Part shown: piece after piece, positions 1 through 12,168 of the stretch
Numbering within the stretch: position 1 is the stretch's first letter
Layout: each line of letters opens with the position of its first letter
From: Lunularia cruciata
Taxonomy: Eukaryota > Streptophyta > Marchantiopsida > Lunulariales > Lunulariaceae
Length of the DNA stretch: 64,000 nucleotides
Assembly (NCBI GenBank): GCA_948567375.1
Contig: OX419760.1
Coordinates: 8,494,001 to 8,558,000 of the forward strand
Reading direction: 5' to 3'
Translations under genes and position numbers: made by a program
Notes under the pieces: generated by a model
The model's database searches: none
The model's input: only the letters and a program-made list of their open reading frames with translations
Told to the model about the DNA's origin: nothing

Positions 1-1045
1 TAGAGGTAAAGACTGTAGGTGTTGGCAAGATTAGAAGAAGAAAACTCAGAGTTGAAGAAGAGTATAACCCGAGGTGAGGAGGAAAGAGAAGTACTGCGAG
101 TGGAGGCAGTAGTGAGAAGTCAGGTATTTGAAGACCTGAAGAGGGAAGTGCATTATTGAGAGGATCTTGTGAAGAAGAGTGACATAGTAAGGGAGAGACA
201 AGTAGCTAAGTACGAGATCTTGAAGCAGCAGTTTGCTGATTCAAGAGTAGAGGTTATCCATGCTATGGTGAGAGTAGCTGCAAAGGATCAGGAGCTTGAT
301 AGGGTGATGGAGAGTGTCAAGGAGAAGAAGCAACTTTGGCAACAAGAGTTGGCAGCATGATATAGAGAAGAAGAAAGATTACGAGAGTTACTTTGTAATC
401 AAGAGGAGAGAGTTGTACAGAAGGAGAAGGAGAAGGAGATGGTGAAAGCCGAGTTTGAAGCAGAATTGGCAATGTACAGGGAGGACTGGCTTGCGGATCA
501 AGAACAAGAGCAGAAGATGAGATTGGAGCCTTTGAAGGAGATAGTCCTCCAGATGAATGCGATGTTAAGTACAGAGGCCAACATTCAGATTGTAGAGACG
601 AGGCTGCACGAGTTGAAGTTGTTAGTGCAAGAGACGAGGCAAAGACAGGCAAAGGACACGGATTTGAATGCCTTGTTAATTAGTCTCAGAACTCGTGTAG
701 ACAGGAAGATCTTAGAGGTAGAAGACAACATTTTCGATTAGATTAGACTTAGTGAAAATAGAGATAGAAAAACTTTAGAAAGATGTTAGAGCAAAACCTG
801 AAGTAGATAACATAGGAGTACAAATGTCTTCAGATTTACCGGTGGAGACATTAGAGAAGAGTGGGTCGAGAGATGATGAGTTAGAAAGATTACCCACTAG
901 TGCAATTTCAGATCAAGAAAGAGAATTTTTGGATCTGGTAGAAGAGGTAGAAGTTGTGAGATCCGAGGATAGAGTAGTAGGAAGTAAAGTTACTTCAAGT
1001 TCGGGTTTGAAAGCCAATGATGAAGTAGACAGCGGATCAGATTAG
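1..1045 (+). pseudogene. Coiled-coil gag-like ORF of family G, C-terminal part, broken
   Basis: The translation is rich in Glu, Lys, Gln and Arg with heptad-like spacing, as expected of a long coiled coil, and ends in an acidic tail with a stop at 1043-1045. It aligns residue by residue with the frame of copy D. The breaks are TGA stops at 157-159 and 358-360 and a +1 frameshift near 733, where an extra T separates the frame of 439-741 from that of 824-1045. The function is unknown. The coiled coil suggests self-assembly, as in gag-like proteins, but no zinc knuckle or enzyme motif is visible. It cannot make a full product. Confidence 0.7.
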
Positions 1046-1825
1046 TAACAGTTTTTGAGATATGAAGAGGCAGATATGAAGACGTGCATTATCATTTTGG
1101 ATCTGCAGGTTAGAACAGTTGTTGTCGAACGGTATAGTTGTTAGAACTGTCAATTTGTTCACTACTTAAGAGTGGCATTTGCAGAGAAATTTTGTTCTAT
1201 GCTCATAATTTTTGAGAATAGATAAAGCGAAGTGCTGTGAAGCAGTGCTCGTTGCTTGAGCTTGATTCCGAGTATCAACTTTGTACTTGTGTTTGTGAGT
1301 GTTTGGAGAAATTTGAAGTGCAAGTCAGTGTGCTTGTTGGATGTTGGATTCCACAGCCTTGATCTTCATTCTGTGTGTTTGATCTTGAGTGAAGTGCAAT
1401 CAAAGCAATGCCTTGACAGATCTGAGAGGAATTGTAGTATTGGTAGTATTCTGCATTTGTGAATGCAAAATGCAAAGTTGATGTGAAGCAATTTCAATCA
1501 AGGAAGTTGTGCCTTCAGTGGAGGGGTGGAACATAATTCTGAGGTGAAGTGCCGTTTTTGGGAGAGCCTAAATCATCACAATCAAGATTGTTTGGAAAGA
1601 ATTGAAGGAGTTGTGATTAAGGAGTGTTAATTCGCGACAAGACTGCAAATCAGTGCTTGTTACTCTCTTCTGGGTGTGGTTTCTACTTGAGAGATTAAAG
1701 ACGCAACCAAGAAGAACTGAAATTGTTACTTTGCTTTGTATTTAGACATTTCTGACTCGTATCTCTGCGGGAACAAACTTTACTTACCTGATTACCGCAA
1801 AAGTGATATTTTCCGGGTTGTCACA
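1..1825 (+). mobile_element. Family G element copy A, 3' part
   Basis: This is the right-hand part of a family G unit cut by the window edge. It is collinear with the complete copy at 29881-33661, running through the C-terminal half of the coiled-coil frame and then about 780 bp of non-coding 3' sequence. It ends with GGGTTGTCACA at 1825, the terminus shared by the other copies. The 3' non-coding part keeps the segment with the TATTTAAG-like box seen in copy D (here ACTACTTAAG near 1160). No TSD can be checked because the left end is outside the window. Confidence 0.8.
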
Positions 1826-2037
1826 ATGCCTCCCTAAATGTATACATCTATCAACCTCAAAAGAAGACAAGAAACTCAAGAATTTTTTGTGAAACAAAAG
1901 AAAAACACTTGATCAAAGTACAATTGCTAGATAACTACCTCCATGACAATGATCCAAGGCAAAACATGCCAAGAATGCCAAGAAAACATGTATTTCAAAG
2001 TTTGGAGGTGAAAAGCAAGTGATTTCTTGAACTGTGG

Positions 2038-2066
2038 AAATTTTTGCCCCTTTGGGGCAAAAATTT
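2038..2066. repeat. Perfect hairpin, 13-bp stem, TTT loop
   Basis: AAATTTTTGCCCC at 2038-2050 is the exact reverse complement of GGGGCAAAAATTT at 2054-2066, with a 3-nt loop. It lies 16 bp before a second hairpin. It is not followed by a T run that would suggest a terminator, and the function is unknown. Confidence 0.75.
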
Positions 2067-2082
2067 TTGCAGTGTGATTTTT

Positions 2083-2114
2083 CCACTCACCTAAGAAATT
2101 TCTTAGGTGGGTGG
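2083..2114. repeat. Palindrome with 16-bp arms
   Basis: The core CACCTAAGAAA/TTTCTTAGGTG at 2088-2109 is a perfect 22-bp palindrome with no loop. It extends to 16-bp arms (2083-2114) with a single mismatch. Confidence 0.7.
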
Positions 2115-2904
2115 AAGCTCACCCTTCTTGCTAATTATATTTCCCATAGATTGAATGTACAAAGGTTTTGTTTGGAAGATATTGGTTTGCAAAGAATTTA
2201 TTGTCAAAACCTCTAATCATGCTTAAACTTAATAGTCAACTAAATTCAAACCTTCTAAACAAGACCTCTCTTTAAGGGTTAGAGAATATTATTTTGGTCA
2301 AAAAATGTTATCTTGGCACTCAAAAGTGCAATGAAAGGTTTGACAATGCATACTATTAGCACCTCTCTTCACCATCTTTTGGCTGATGGAACTTTGTGTG
2401 CAGTAGCATGTCTTGCTATTGCACCATTGCAAGGATTGCTTTCTCCAAGACACACTTCTCTTGCTTACCTTGCACCATCATGAATCCAAGGCTCTTTGTA
2501 CCCTCTATCGTTCTTATATTATGTCAAGAAACTTTGAACTCAAGAGAGAGAGTGTGTGTGGATAAACCAAGAGAATAAGTAGCACCCCATATATATATAC
2601 CAATCAAAGAACAATGTGCTACCTACATGGAGGGTAGGTCCAAGAACCTAATGCATTATATAGGCGGGGGCTTTCAAACTAACTATGTAACAACTATACT
2701 AAGTTGGAATGCAAAGTTATACAAGTTTAGTCTAACACTAAACTAGTTCACAACTTTCAAGAGCTTGGAGTCTCAACATTGACTACATTTGCCTATCTAT
2801 TACAAAGCACTTTGTCTCCATCATCATGACACAAAAAATAGAAATTATTATGGATAAGGCTAATGAATTTCTCAACAATAAGGTTGTTGTCATCCTTGTT
2901 ACCT

Positions 2905-3634
2905 TGTAATACTCCAAGGACAAGAGAAGAGAGAAAACATAGATTGCACACTCAAACATTCGATGCCCCAAAGGAGCACCTTCTCTTTATTATATAGACA
3001 AAGAGGATCTCCTCCAAGGAAGCTCCACCATAGGATTAGAGACAGATAGGTGACATGTCAGCAAGCTCCACCCTTGGATTACTTACTTGGATGGGTGACA
3101 TGTTTGGTCTAGGTACTATCTGGTTGGTCAAACAAGCTTTGACCGGAGGGAATATTTTAGGGAATCTTCCTGTAGGAATCTCATAATCACATAAGGTACC
3201 GTTGGAAAGCTCTCAACAAGAGAAAGTAGGGGGAAGGGAAGGCCAACCTCTCCTCCATTGGGGGGGGATCTGCACATTTTCAAGGCCTAATTCATCCGTT
3301 TAGGCCTCCGAAATTGGCTTCAAAGATCAGGCATATTTTGGTTCCTACTCTATTAGTAGAAGTCCCCTTTTGGTGATACCTCTTTTTGATCTGTTTAGTC
3401 CATCATGTGTAACATCCTTCCAAATTTTACCAAACCAATTCTCACCTTTAAATCATATGTCTAGCTATTGGTTCTAAGGTTCTCAAGTCTATTTTGGTTT
3501 TTGCCCTATTAGTAGAAGTACTCTTTTGGTGATACTTCTATCTTATCTATTTTGACCATCATGTATAACATCATTCTAGATGTTACCAAACCGAATTTCA
3601 CATCTAGATCATATGGCTAGCTCTTGGTATTACA
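2905..3634 (-). mobile_element. Family II solo LTR
   Basis: The unit starts TGTAATACTCC and ends TTGGTATTACA. It is flanked by perfect 5-bp repeats TACCT (2900-2904 and 3635-3639). Read on the minus strand it matches the family II LTR at 20271-20883, including the segments around CTAATAGGGCAAA and GAATTAGGCC. No internal region is present, so this is a solo LTR left by LTR-LTR recombination. The copy at 35020-35759 is its closest relative in the window. Confidence 0.88.
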
Positions 3635-3639
3635 TACCT

Positions 3640-4714
3640 CTTAAGATACCTCCTAAGGATGAATATTAGAAGTCACTCCTTTGGTCCATACCTTGAGTTG
3701 ATAAATATTACTCCATTTTGATAAATTGACTTGTTTAAGAAACTATCTATGAACTTTTTGGTGGGCAATCAGAAATTAAATGCTCTCATCTTGTGCTCAT
3801 TATCTAAGATCAGGCGCCATACATGAGGAAAGAAAGAATTGACCTCAAGATCACCTTATTACCTAACATGCATCACATTTTCTTCCTGGCACATGGGATG
3901 CACAATGTTTGCAATATAGTGCAACTTAGAAACCAACCAATTTTTTACCTCCATGAAGAATATGCAATCAAAATCCTCTCTCTTTGACATTACCAATTCA
4001 AAGAAATTATTAATAGTGCACTTCTTGTTGAGCATCATCACTCATTGGGATATATGGATCAATGTTGCCTTTGCATACCAAAACACAGAGTTGGACAACT
4101 TCATTTCTTAATTGGATGACAAATCTATTGACATTTCTCATACTAAGAGACTCATCACACAACAACCCTTCAACAAGGAGCTCCATGCTATTCAGAAATA
4201 TAAGTTGCTACTATCAATTATCACCAAACCTGAACTCAAGGGTTGACATTAAAGGAACAAATCTCACTAGTAGAGAAAGCAAAATTAGCCTTCACTAGTG
4301 GATATCTTAAATGACTTAAGAACATACTCACAAAGAACTCAAACTATGGATGGATTGTGGATCATGTTTAACAAGAGGAACTCTCCACTTCATGGACTCA
4401 TGTCTCCCTTGTTAGTGTTGATATTGAAGGGGACTTCTCTTGTATGCAAAGCCTAGTCTTTGACAAAACTAATAGTTTACTTGGAGAAACAACTCATAAT
4501 TACATATTTATCTAGTTTAATTATGATTTTCTTTGAACTTAATATAAAATTTTCCACACTATTGAATACACTAATCATGAGTAATATGTATGTAAAATAT
4601 ATATGTGAGTAAATTTGCAAAATTACTCATACAAGCATTTCAACCAATTCAAAAATGTTTGAAATTAGTTGAAAATGTTTTATTATGTTCCTTGACATTT
4701 CTATAAAATAAAAA
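3640..4714. other. Unassigned AT-rich stretch
   Basis: There is no coding frame above about 80 codons and no recognised motif. The sequence is AT-rich and ends in an A-rich segment where family G copy B is inserted. It could be a decayed element, but I cannot assign it. Confidence 0.4.
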
Positions 4715-7700
4715 TGTTACAACCCAACAAATATCACTTTTGCGGTAATCGGGTAAGTAAAGTTTGTTCACACAGAGATATGAGTCAAAAATGTCCAAAT
4801 ACAAAGTCAAACAGTAACAATGTAGTTCTTCTTGGTTGTGTCTTTAATCTCTCAGGTAGAAACCACACCCAGAAGAGAGTAACAAGCATTGATTCTCAGT
4901 CTTGTTAGAAATTAACACTCCTTAATCACAACTCCATCAATTCTTTCCAAACAATCTTGATTGTGATGATTCAAGCTCTCTCGAAAATGGCACTTCACTA
5001 CAAAACAACTTCACCTCAGAATTGTGTTCCACCCCTCCATTGAAGGCACAACTTCCTTGATCAAAATTGCTTCACATCAACTTTGCACTGCACTCACAAA
5101 TGCAAAATACTACCAACACTACAATTCTTCTCAGATCTATCAAGGCATTGCTCCGATTGCACTTCACTCAAGATCAAACACACAAAGTAAAGATCAAGGC
5201 TGCGGAATCTAACATCCAACAAACACATTGACTTGCACTTTGAATTTCTCCACACACTCACAAACACAATCACAACGTTGATACTCGGAATCAAGCTCAA
5301 GCGACGAGCACTACTTCATAGCACTTTGCTTTATCTATTCTCAGAATTATGAGCACTGAACAACATATGACTGAAAATGCCACTCTTAAATAGTGAAGCA
5401 ATCGACAATTATCTTCCTAATGCACCTCTTCCTTATGACTCTACAAACCTATAGATTTGAAATGACTATGCACCTCTTCATATCTGCCTATTCAAATCTC
5501 AAATTGGTTACTAATCCGATCGGATGTCTACTTCTTCCTTGTCTTTCAAACCCAAACCCGAAGTAACTTTACTTCCAATTGCTCTGTCCTTGGGTTTCAT
5601 AATTCCTACCTCTTCTACCAGATCTAATAGTTCTCTTTCCTGATCTGACATTTCACTAGTGGGTAATCTATCTAACTCCTTATCTTGTGACCCATTCTTC
5701 TCTAATGTCTCCAATGGTAACTCCGAAGACATCTGTACTCCTACTTCATCTACTTCGGGTTTTGCTCTAACATCTTGCCAAAGTTTATCTATCTCTAATT
5801 TCACTAAGTCTAATCTAATCGTGATATTGTCGTCTACTTCTAATATTTTCCTATCTACACAAGTTCTGAGACTAATTAACAAAGCATTCAAGTCTGTGTC
5901 CTTTGCATGTCTCCTCTTCATCTCTTGCACCAACAACTTCAACTTGTGCAGCCTTGTCTCTTCAATATGAACACTAGCCTCTGTACTTAGCATTGCATTC
6001 ATCTTGATTACAATCTCCTTCAATGCTCCAATCTTATCTTCCTTTCCCGCTCCCGATCTTTACTTCTTCTTCTCCCGATACTCGCCTTCTTCTTTGCAGT
6101 CGTCATATCAGAATAGATGCTTCACTTCCCAAACTAGCATTCTCCTCTTCCCTTGCCTTGCTCGGACCCTCTTCACACTTTGCCTTGCACCTCGACCAAA
6201 CTCCCCTTTGAATCATAATCTTCTTCTCCTTTGGCTCAGGTACCTTGTCCTCCAACTAGCATTATTCTCTTCCTCGAGCTCCACCTGAACTTCTTCTTCT
6301 TCTACACGTACCGACGTCATCTCCCTACCTTCATTGCTATCACTACTCGTATCCCAACTTTGCAGCGTGAGCTCAGGTTCTTCCTTGTGTTCCAAGTCTT
6401 TGGACTTGCACTCAGCTTCGCCCTCCGAGTCTTCTTCCGATGATGCAATCACCACCATACCTTTCCTCGGGTTTCCTCTCCTGGTCTTGCGAGGTCTCGT
6501 ATTCTCTACTTCTCCTTGTCGATTTTGCTTCTTCAACTTTGGAGTACTTACTTCTACCTATGCACTCTTCCCCGTCTACGTGTAGTACTCATCACTGTTT
6601 CAGATTTGAAGAATATATTGTTGCTCCTCCGTGTCGACTTCCTTTCTCAAGTCAGGATGAAAGTGAGACATCATTTTGCTACGCTCCGCCGCATTGAGCA
6701 AATTCAACTTGAGGTAGAAATGTGCTACAAACGGCACGATGTAGTGTGGAGGCGACTTATCCTACAAATTCCACATCATCCGCCTCATTCTCCCATAGAA
6801 GCACCTTGCCCAATTGATGGGTTCTCCTGCAAACATCTTATGGAAGAACACCGCTTGGTGTTTCATCACATAAGTAGTTCTCTACGGCTTCAAGATTGCC
6901 ATGAGAGCACTCACAATCCCTCTCTTGACCGGATCTTTGTAACTCTCTACTTTATACCCATTCTTTGTCCTCTTTGAAGAGAAGGCATCCCTCACTTCTT
7001 TGGCTACCTCTCCCTTCCCCAAGAACATGGCACCCTGCTTTGCGCTTGCCTCTCTTCCAAGTACCAATCTCCAATCCCACTCTATCTAGTGAGCCGGATT
7101 TCCTCTCTTCCCCTCTTCCTCAGGGCCATCAAGACACTTACTCTTGATTGTCTTGGTCATGAATCCTAGAAAACTCACGTTCCAGTTCCACGCCAAGAAT
7201 GTGATCTTTCCAAAGTTGGCTCAAGACTTCAATTCTTGCGATCACATCTAACCTCTAAATTGCATGATTTCTCATTGTGATTCGGAGTTCTTCTTTCCAC
7301 CTCCCATCTTTCTTGCTTCCTCACTGTCTCTGGGGTTAACTCTCTCAAATTCTACTCTACACACTAGCGCATCTTCAACTCTACTTCCCTTCCCCCGATC
7401 TCCTGCAAGACGACTCCTCAACGGCAAAGGAAAATTGCTTGACATTGCTTCATCGTTAGCCCAACTTTTATAGAGTCGCACCTTCTTTGTCTCTCTTCAA
7501 TTTGAGTTTTTACCAAGAAATCACACCTCTTGCATGCAATTGTCACTTTCAAGTGTACTTCACACGTATGAACGCCGGTTTTTGAACAGTCCCTTCTTGA
7601 ATTTCTTGCCTGGAAGAAAAGTTATTACACTGTCTTTGCCTCGGGTTGAGCTTCCCCCAATATGAAGACTTCTTACTTTGGATTGTATGCTAACAGGGCA

Positions 7701-7861
7701 AGTCCGAGTACTTTGCCTTATGACCCGAAGCCACGTTACCTCGGGTTTCATCCCAAAGACTCTTTTCTTTGCCTTCTTTGGCCATATAGGCGCAATCCGA
7801 CTTCTATATACACTTCTTCTTCTCTATTTCAAAAAAAAAAACAAAAAATGTGGGTACCAAA
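4715..7861 (-). mobile_element. Family G element copy B, internally deleted
   Basis: On the minus strand the unit starts near 7861 with GGTACCCACATTTTTTG and ends at 4715 with the degenerate terminus GGGTTGTAACA. A-rich flanks (AAAAA at 4710-4714 and just after 7861) fit a TSD but are not decisive. At about 3.15 kb it is about 0.6 kb shorter than copy D. The missing part is the central coiled-coil coding region, with the junction near 6040-6070. The TATA-like sequence upstream of the ORF (CTCTATAAAAG on the minus strand, near 7470) is kept. Confidence 0.82.
5511..7307 (-). pseudogene. Family G gag-like ORF, deleted and frameshifted
   Basis: The likely start is the ATG at 7307 (minus), which gives MGGGKKNS as in copies C and D. 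An upstream in-frame ATG (MSSNFPLP) lies almost on the TATA-like box and is less plausible. The frame is lost within about 15 codons by a 1-nt deletion near 7280. It continues in pieces through the conserved N-terminal region, the Lys/Arg- and Glu-rich linker (about 6213-6536) and the C-terminal coiled coil (5511-6023). The central coiled coil is deleted. The stop is at 5511-5513. No enzymatic motif is visible and the function is unknown. Confidence 0.7.
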
Positions 7862-9337
7862 AAAAAATTCTAATAATACAAGTAAATAATATTAGAGGAA
7901 GAACTAAATAGAATATAACTACAAATAATAAAGAGCTCTATTATTTATACTTGAACTAGGTACACGCTTGTTTACTAAGCAAGCAAGCTATTATCTTCTT
8001 AGATGAGCTCAATGCTTAGTCAAGGTACTCAATTCTGTAAAAAAGTTTCAACCACATTCTAACCAAAGTCTAAGAAGTACAAGAATTCATGCAATAAGTG
8101 CAAGTTAGAAGAGATTGAGCTTTTTGTGCTATATTGCACATTGCTCCTTTATTTGCACTGAAATCAAGAAAATAATCATGAATAAATGAAGAGATAAGAG
8201 AAAAGCACACTATAGAAGAAGATTGAGATTTTTTTGTATGCACCAAATTGAAGAAGAATATTTTGATCAGAGAAAAACAAAGAATCAAATGAAATCATAA
8301 GAATTAGATGACATCCAAAGACTTTCCATTGTGGTTATGTTTCCCTTCAAGTTCACTAAGGAAGATAATGCTAATTTTTTGTATTGCCCATTAAACCACA
8401 ATTGGCAAAGAAAACATAAAGAAGGTTATGATTGGAGGTAAGGAATGGATCAAAGGAAAGTATAAGATGTGTAGTGAAAAAGAAGAATGAGGTTCTTGTG
8501 TTGTTTATTAGGCACTTAAATCAACAAGAAGGTTACAATTCAAGGAAAGCTAAGACTAGATGAAAAAATTGTAAGTTAGACAAGATCAAGCACAACAACT
8601 GCAAAGTTAGAAGAAGTTTAAGCTGTTTAATTTTGTCCTACTATAATTTGCATAAAATTCAAGAAGAAAGCTATGATTTGAGTTAGTAGAAGATCAAAGA
8701 AAAGCACAATTTATTAAACTACTGGGTCACTAAGAGGATTCTTATGCAGCTTCTAATTATTAACCACTACATCTTCATAGGCACTTGATTGACTTCCTTT
8801 CAAAAAATTTTGAATAACCTAAATAATCAGAGTTGATACTTAATACAGTAAGATATTTTATTATACTACTTGTCAATGATGTCTAATCAGATGCATTGCT
8901 CTTAAATTACTGCATCATATATTGAGCATTGTGAAGATGAAGGTAGTGCTCTTATGTAATATTGTGAAATATGTAACCATTCCAAAGAATTTTGTACTTT
9001 TTTTGTTGGTGATGACTGACCTACCATAACTTGGCAAAGATTTGATACATATTGTATCAATGGTGATTACAAGTGGAGGAACTTTTGATTTGCTTAAGAG
9101 AAGAAGATGCACTAAATTAAATAATTCATTTATTGTGTTTAATTAACCAAAATGTATGAAAATTTCACTAACAATATCATTTGATGAGTAATAAGAGAGA
9201 CAATTGAGAAATTGAGAAAGAGCCAATCCACTTAAAAGCTAGGAGATTAAATTAATTAAAGATCAAGGATAATTATGACTAAAGAGCATAACTTTGCAAT
9301 CAATCATAAATTATATATGATTACATATATATATAAT

Positions 9338-9509
9338 TCTTTAATTGTGGCTAAATTCTATTAGTTCTTGATAGGTTGGTTACTCCTACATTTTATAATA
9401 TCCCTAGTATTTTATTTTATTTTTACTTTATCTTCTTCCTTATCTTCCTCCCCGTAGAAAGTAAAAGTCTATCTTGTTGAAGCTAAAAATAACCAAAATA
9501 GATATGCTG

Positions 9510-9545
<36 letters not shown>

Positions 9546-9662
9546 CAAGATAGACTTTTACTTTCTAAAGGGAAGAAAATAAAGTAGAAAAAATAGAAAT
9601 ACTAAGGATATTAGAAGTAAGCAACCTATTGAGAATCAAGAGGATTTTAATGCAATTAAGGA
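9338..9662. repeat. Fold-back element with TA-repeat loop
   Basis: The arms at about 9338-9478 and 9544-9662 are inverted copies of each other. The innermost 22 bp are a perfect match (9457-9478 with 9544-9565). Outward the match becomes imperfect but remains clear, for example TATCTTCTTCC/GGAAGAAAATA and GATAGG/CCTAT. The roughly 65-bp spacer is mostly (TA)n. The arrangement fits a fold-back MITE or a long inverted duplication, and a transcript would form a long hairpin. I could not identify a TSD. Confidence 0.75.
9510..9543. repeat. (TA)n microsatellite
   Basis: About 17 uninterrupted TA dinucleotides form the loop of the fold-back repeat. Confidence 0.95.
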
Positions 9663-9932
9663 AGAAAGTAAGAAATTTAGTCCTTCTTACTTTGATTTGT
9701 TGTAGGTAAACAAGAAGGAAAGTATTATGGTTGGTGTGGTTCATATTCATATGATATGCATATATACAAAGTATATCTTGTAAGATAAAATTGATGTATC
9801 TACTTTAGTATTGATTTGGAGGTGATAAGTAGTAGATACTACTAATTTGCTACCAAAATCTTAAACAAAGTTTGCCAAGCTTACAAATGAAGCAAGGATT
9901 GGAATTAAACATGACTATCCTCAAGAAATCTT

Positions 9933-10240
9933 GGTGATAAAATTTAATATCAGTCTAGAGCGTGGTTAATTTAGTGTTATCTATTATATCAACTTTAGGA
10001 ATTATATATTTTCCTACTAAAATTATCCAGACATATTACAGTTTGAGATATGATAATATCCAAATTCATATTCTTTCAAAGTGAGATGGTGATAAAATTT
10101 AATATCAGTCTAGAGCGTGGTTAATTTAGTGTTATCTATTATATCAATTTTAGGAATTATATATTTTCCTACTAAAATTATCCACGCATATTACAGTTGA
10201 GATATGATATCCAAATTCATATTCTTTCAAAGTGAGATGG
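9933..10240. repeat. Tandem duplication of a ~155-bp unit
   Basis: Two head-to-tail copies each begin GGTGATAAAATTTAATATC, at 9933 and 10088. They are nearly identical apart from a few substitutions and short deletions. No coding potential is seen. Confidence 0.9.
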
Positions 10241-11631
10241 AAATTGGCAATTGTCAAAGAAGGCCAACCAGTTCAAGTTTCAAACTTTTGTACCCGTTTT
10301 ATGAAGGGATTGGAAGAGATGTGATCCAATCTAACATTCTCCAAGTCTGATACATGGATTTACAAAATTTAAAATACCAACTAGTTTAATATTCAAAGCC
10401 TTATTCAATTTTAACAAGATACAAAGTATCTTGAGAAATGTTTGGCCACCACATAAGAAGAAGATAAGTTTACTTGTCTACTTCACCATGATCTTAAATG
10501 CAAAGATAATATGGGACTTGAAATTGATAAAAATAGTTAATAGGATCATATACTTTAATTTGGTCTGAAAGAAGTTTCAAGACAAGATCTCCTACAATCT
10601 ATATTATTACTTTGAATCTTTTATTGATTCTTTATTTTAAAAACACTAATACTAGATAAAATTGCAAAACCTAAATGTTTCTAAAAGTCTAGATAACAAA
10701 TGTGTGCATCTTAAATAATCTATACATTTCTTCTTTTACCTTACAGTATGAAGTCTTATAGTTTGAGGTATTTCTTCTGGTAATAATATTGCTCTTCTTG
10801 TAATTCAAATGCAAGGATTGCCAAAATAGCTTATGGTCTCTACAAACTTGTCCAAAAATTAATACTAGTGAACATTGACAATATAAATTTTGTATGTATA
10901 ATTGTGTATAATAAGTAGGATATTTCCTCTAAGTGAGAGTTAATCTCCTTGAAGTAAAGTTAAAGTATTTAAATCAAACACACAAGGTTGTTCAAAATAA
11001 GACAATAGTAAGCTTAGACAAACTATACCAATTAATTATGTTGTGAAAACATATCTTTCTCTTTATCATCATAATCTAAAAAATTAACAAAGACTATGCA
11101 AACATATATAGTGTAATATATGAGCTTTTGATAAACAGATGGAACCAATTGAAGCCTCATAATAGCGCTAATATCTTTTGAAGTTGACCAGTCTATTATA
11201 ATTTTGATCTTTACAATATGCTCTAGAATTTTCTAATAACCTATATACCTAGATTTTGGTAATTATTATGGTAATTTGATGTAATTACATATCCATTGCT
11301 AACAACACTATATACTAGCCATCATATTGATATAATGAATAGACTTCCTTAGTTTTTGGAAAAATATTATTAGTGAAAGTATTGATACTCTAAATGAATG
11401 TACTTGTTTTCTCTTTTCATCCTCAAGTATTCCTTCTTATGTTATATTGTTCTACTATAAGTATAACTTAAGAAACGTGTTTAAAGAATTGAGAAACACC
11501 TCTATATTCCTTATAATCTTATATGCATTTGGAACTTTGGTAGTGATTTTTGTTTTATGGTTAATGGACTAGTGTTCATGTATTATTATCTTACTTGCAC
11601 CAAAAAGAAATTTTTTTATAGGTATAGAAAA

Positions 11632-12090
11632 TATAATAATATGGGGGTTTAATACGAGTTTGTTCAGACTAACAAAGTAGCAAATATGCCAAATTAGCCA
11701 AGAATTATAAGAATATTCTAGAAGTATCTAGGAAGTTACTTGGGACCTTCCAAGTTTTGGGTAATGTGCAATCCAAGTGGTGACTTTTAGGAGGAAGCTT
11801 CTTGGGAAGCTTGTTGGCTAGCTGAGCTTAAATGCCAAGTAAGTGACTTCTAAAAAGAAGCCTCCCAACTAGCTTAGCTTGCATGCCAAGTTGGCAATTT
11901 CTAAAAGAAGAGTCTCGAGAAGCTTCCCAATTAGCTTGGCTTGCACTCTAAGAAGACGGCTTTTAGGAAGCTTCTCAAGAGCCTTGTATGTTCTCTATAA
12001 ATAAATACCCAAGCCCAAACTTATGTTAAGCATTTAGAATCTCCTTCATTCAAGTGTTCCAATATGATCTTTCACTATGATCTTCTATTC
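11632..12090 (+). repeat. Family I 5' LTR remnant
   Basis: It begins TATAATAATATGG, a decayed form of TGTAACAATATGG, and shares the AAGCTTC palindromes and the TATAAATA box (near 11997) of other family I LTRs. Its last ~20 bp, the primer site and much of the leader are missing. It joins leader sequence directly near 12090. Confidence 0.7.
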
Positions 12091-12168
12091 TCTTTATGGA
12101 GAATGGTGGACGTGTTGCATTTATATAATAACTTAGATAATTTTAGGTAGTTTGATAGAATAGTAGCC

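Larger units (their letters stand above)
1826..2904. other. Unassigned non-coding stretch between elements
   Basis: No open frame here exceeds about 60 codons and I recognise no protein motif. The stretch lies between the end of family G copy A and the family II solo LTR. It contains two adjacent perfect or near-perfect hairpins at 2038-2114 and a short run of TA repeats near 2590. It may be an old element remnant. Confidence 0.5.
7862..11631. other. AT-rich non-coding stretch
   Basis: No frame longer than about 77 codons occurs here and none resembles a known family. The stretch carries a long fold-back repeat (9338-9662) and a tandem duplication (9933-10240). Loosely similar segments around 8090-8220 and 8600-8710 (each with a TTAGAAGA motif and AGAAAAGCACA) may be old local duplications. 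Confidence 0.55.

Noticed and set aside
6004-6697. Several plus-strand frames at 6.0-6.7 kb
   Set aside because: They are antisense shadows of the minus-strand family G copy B coding region.
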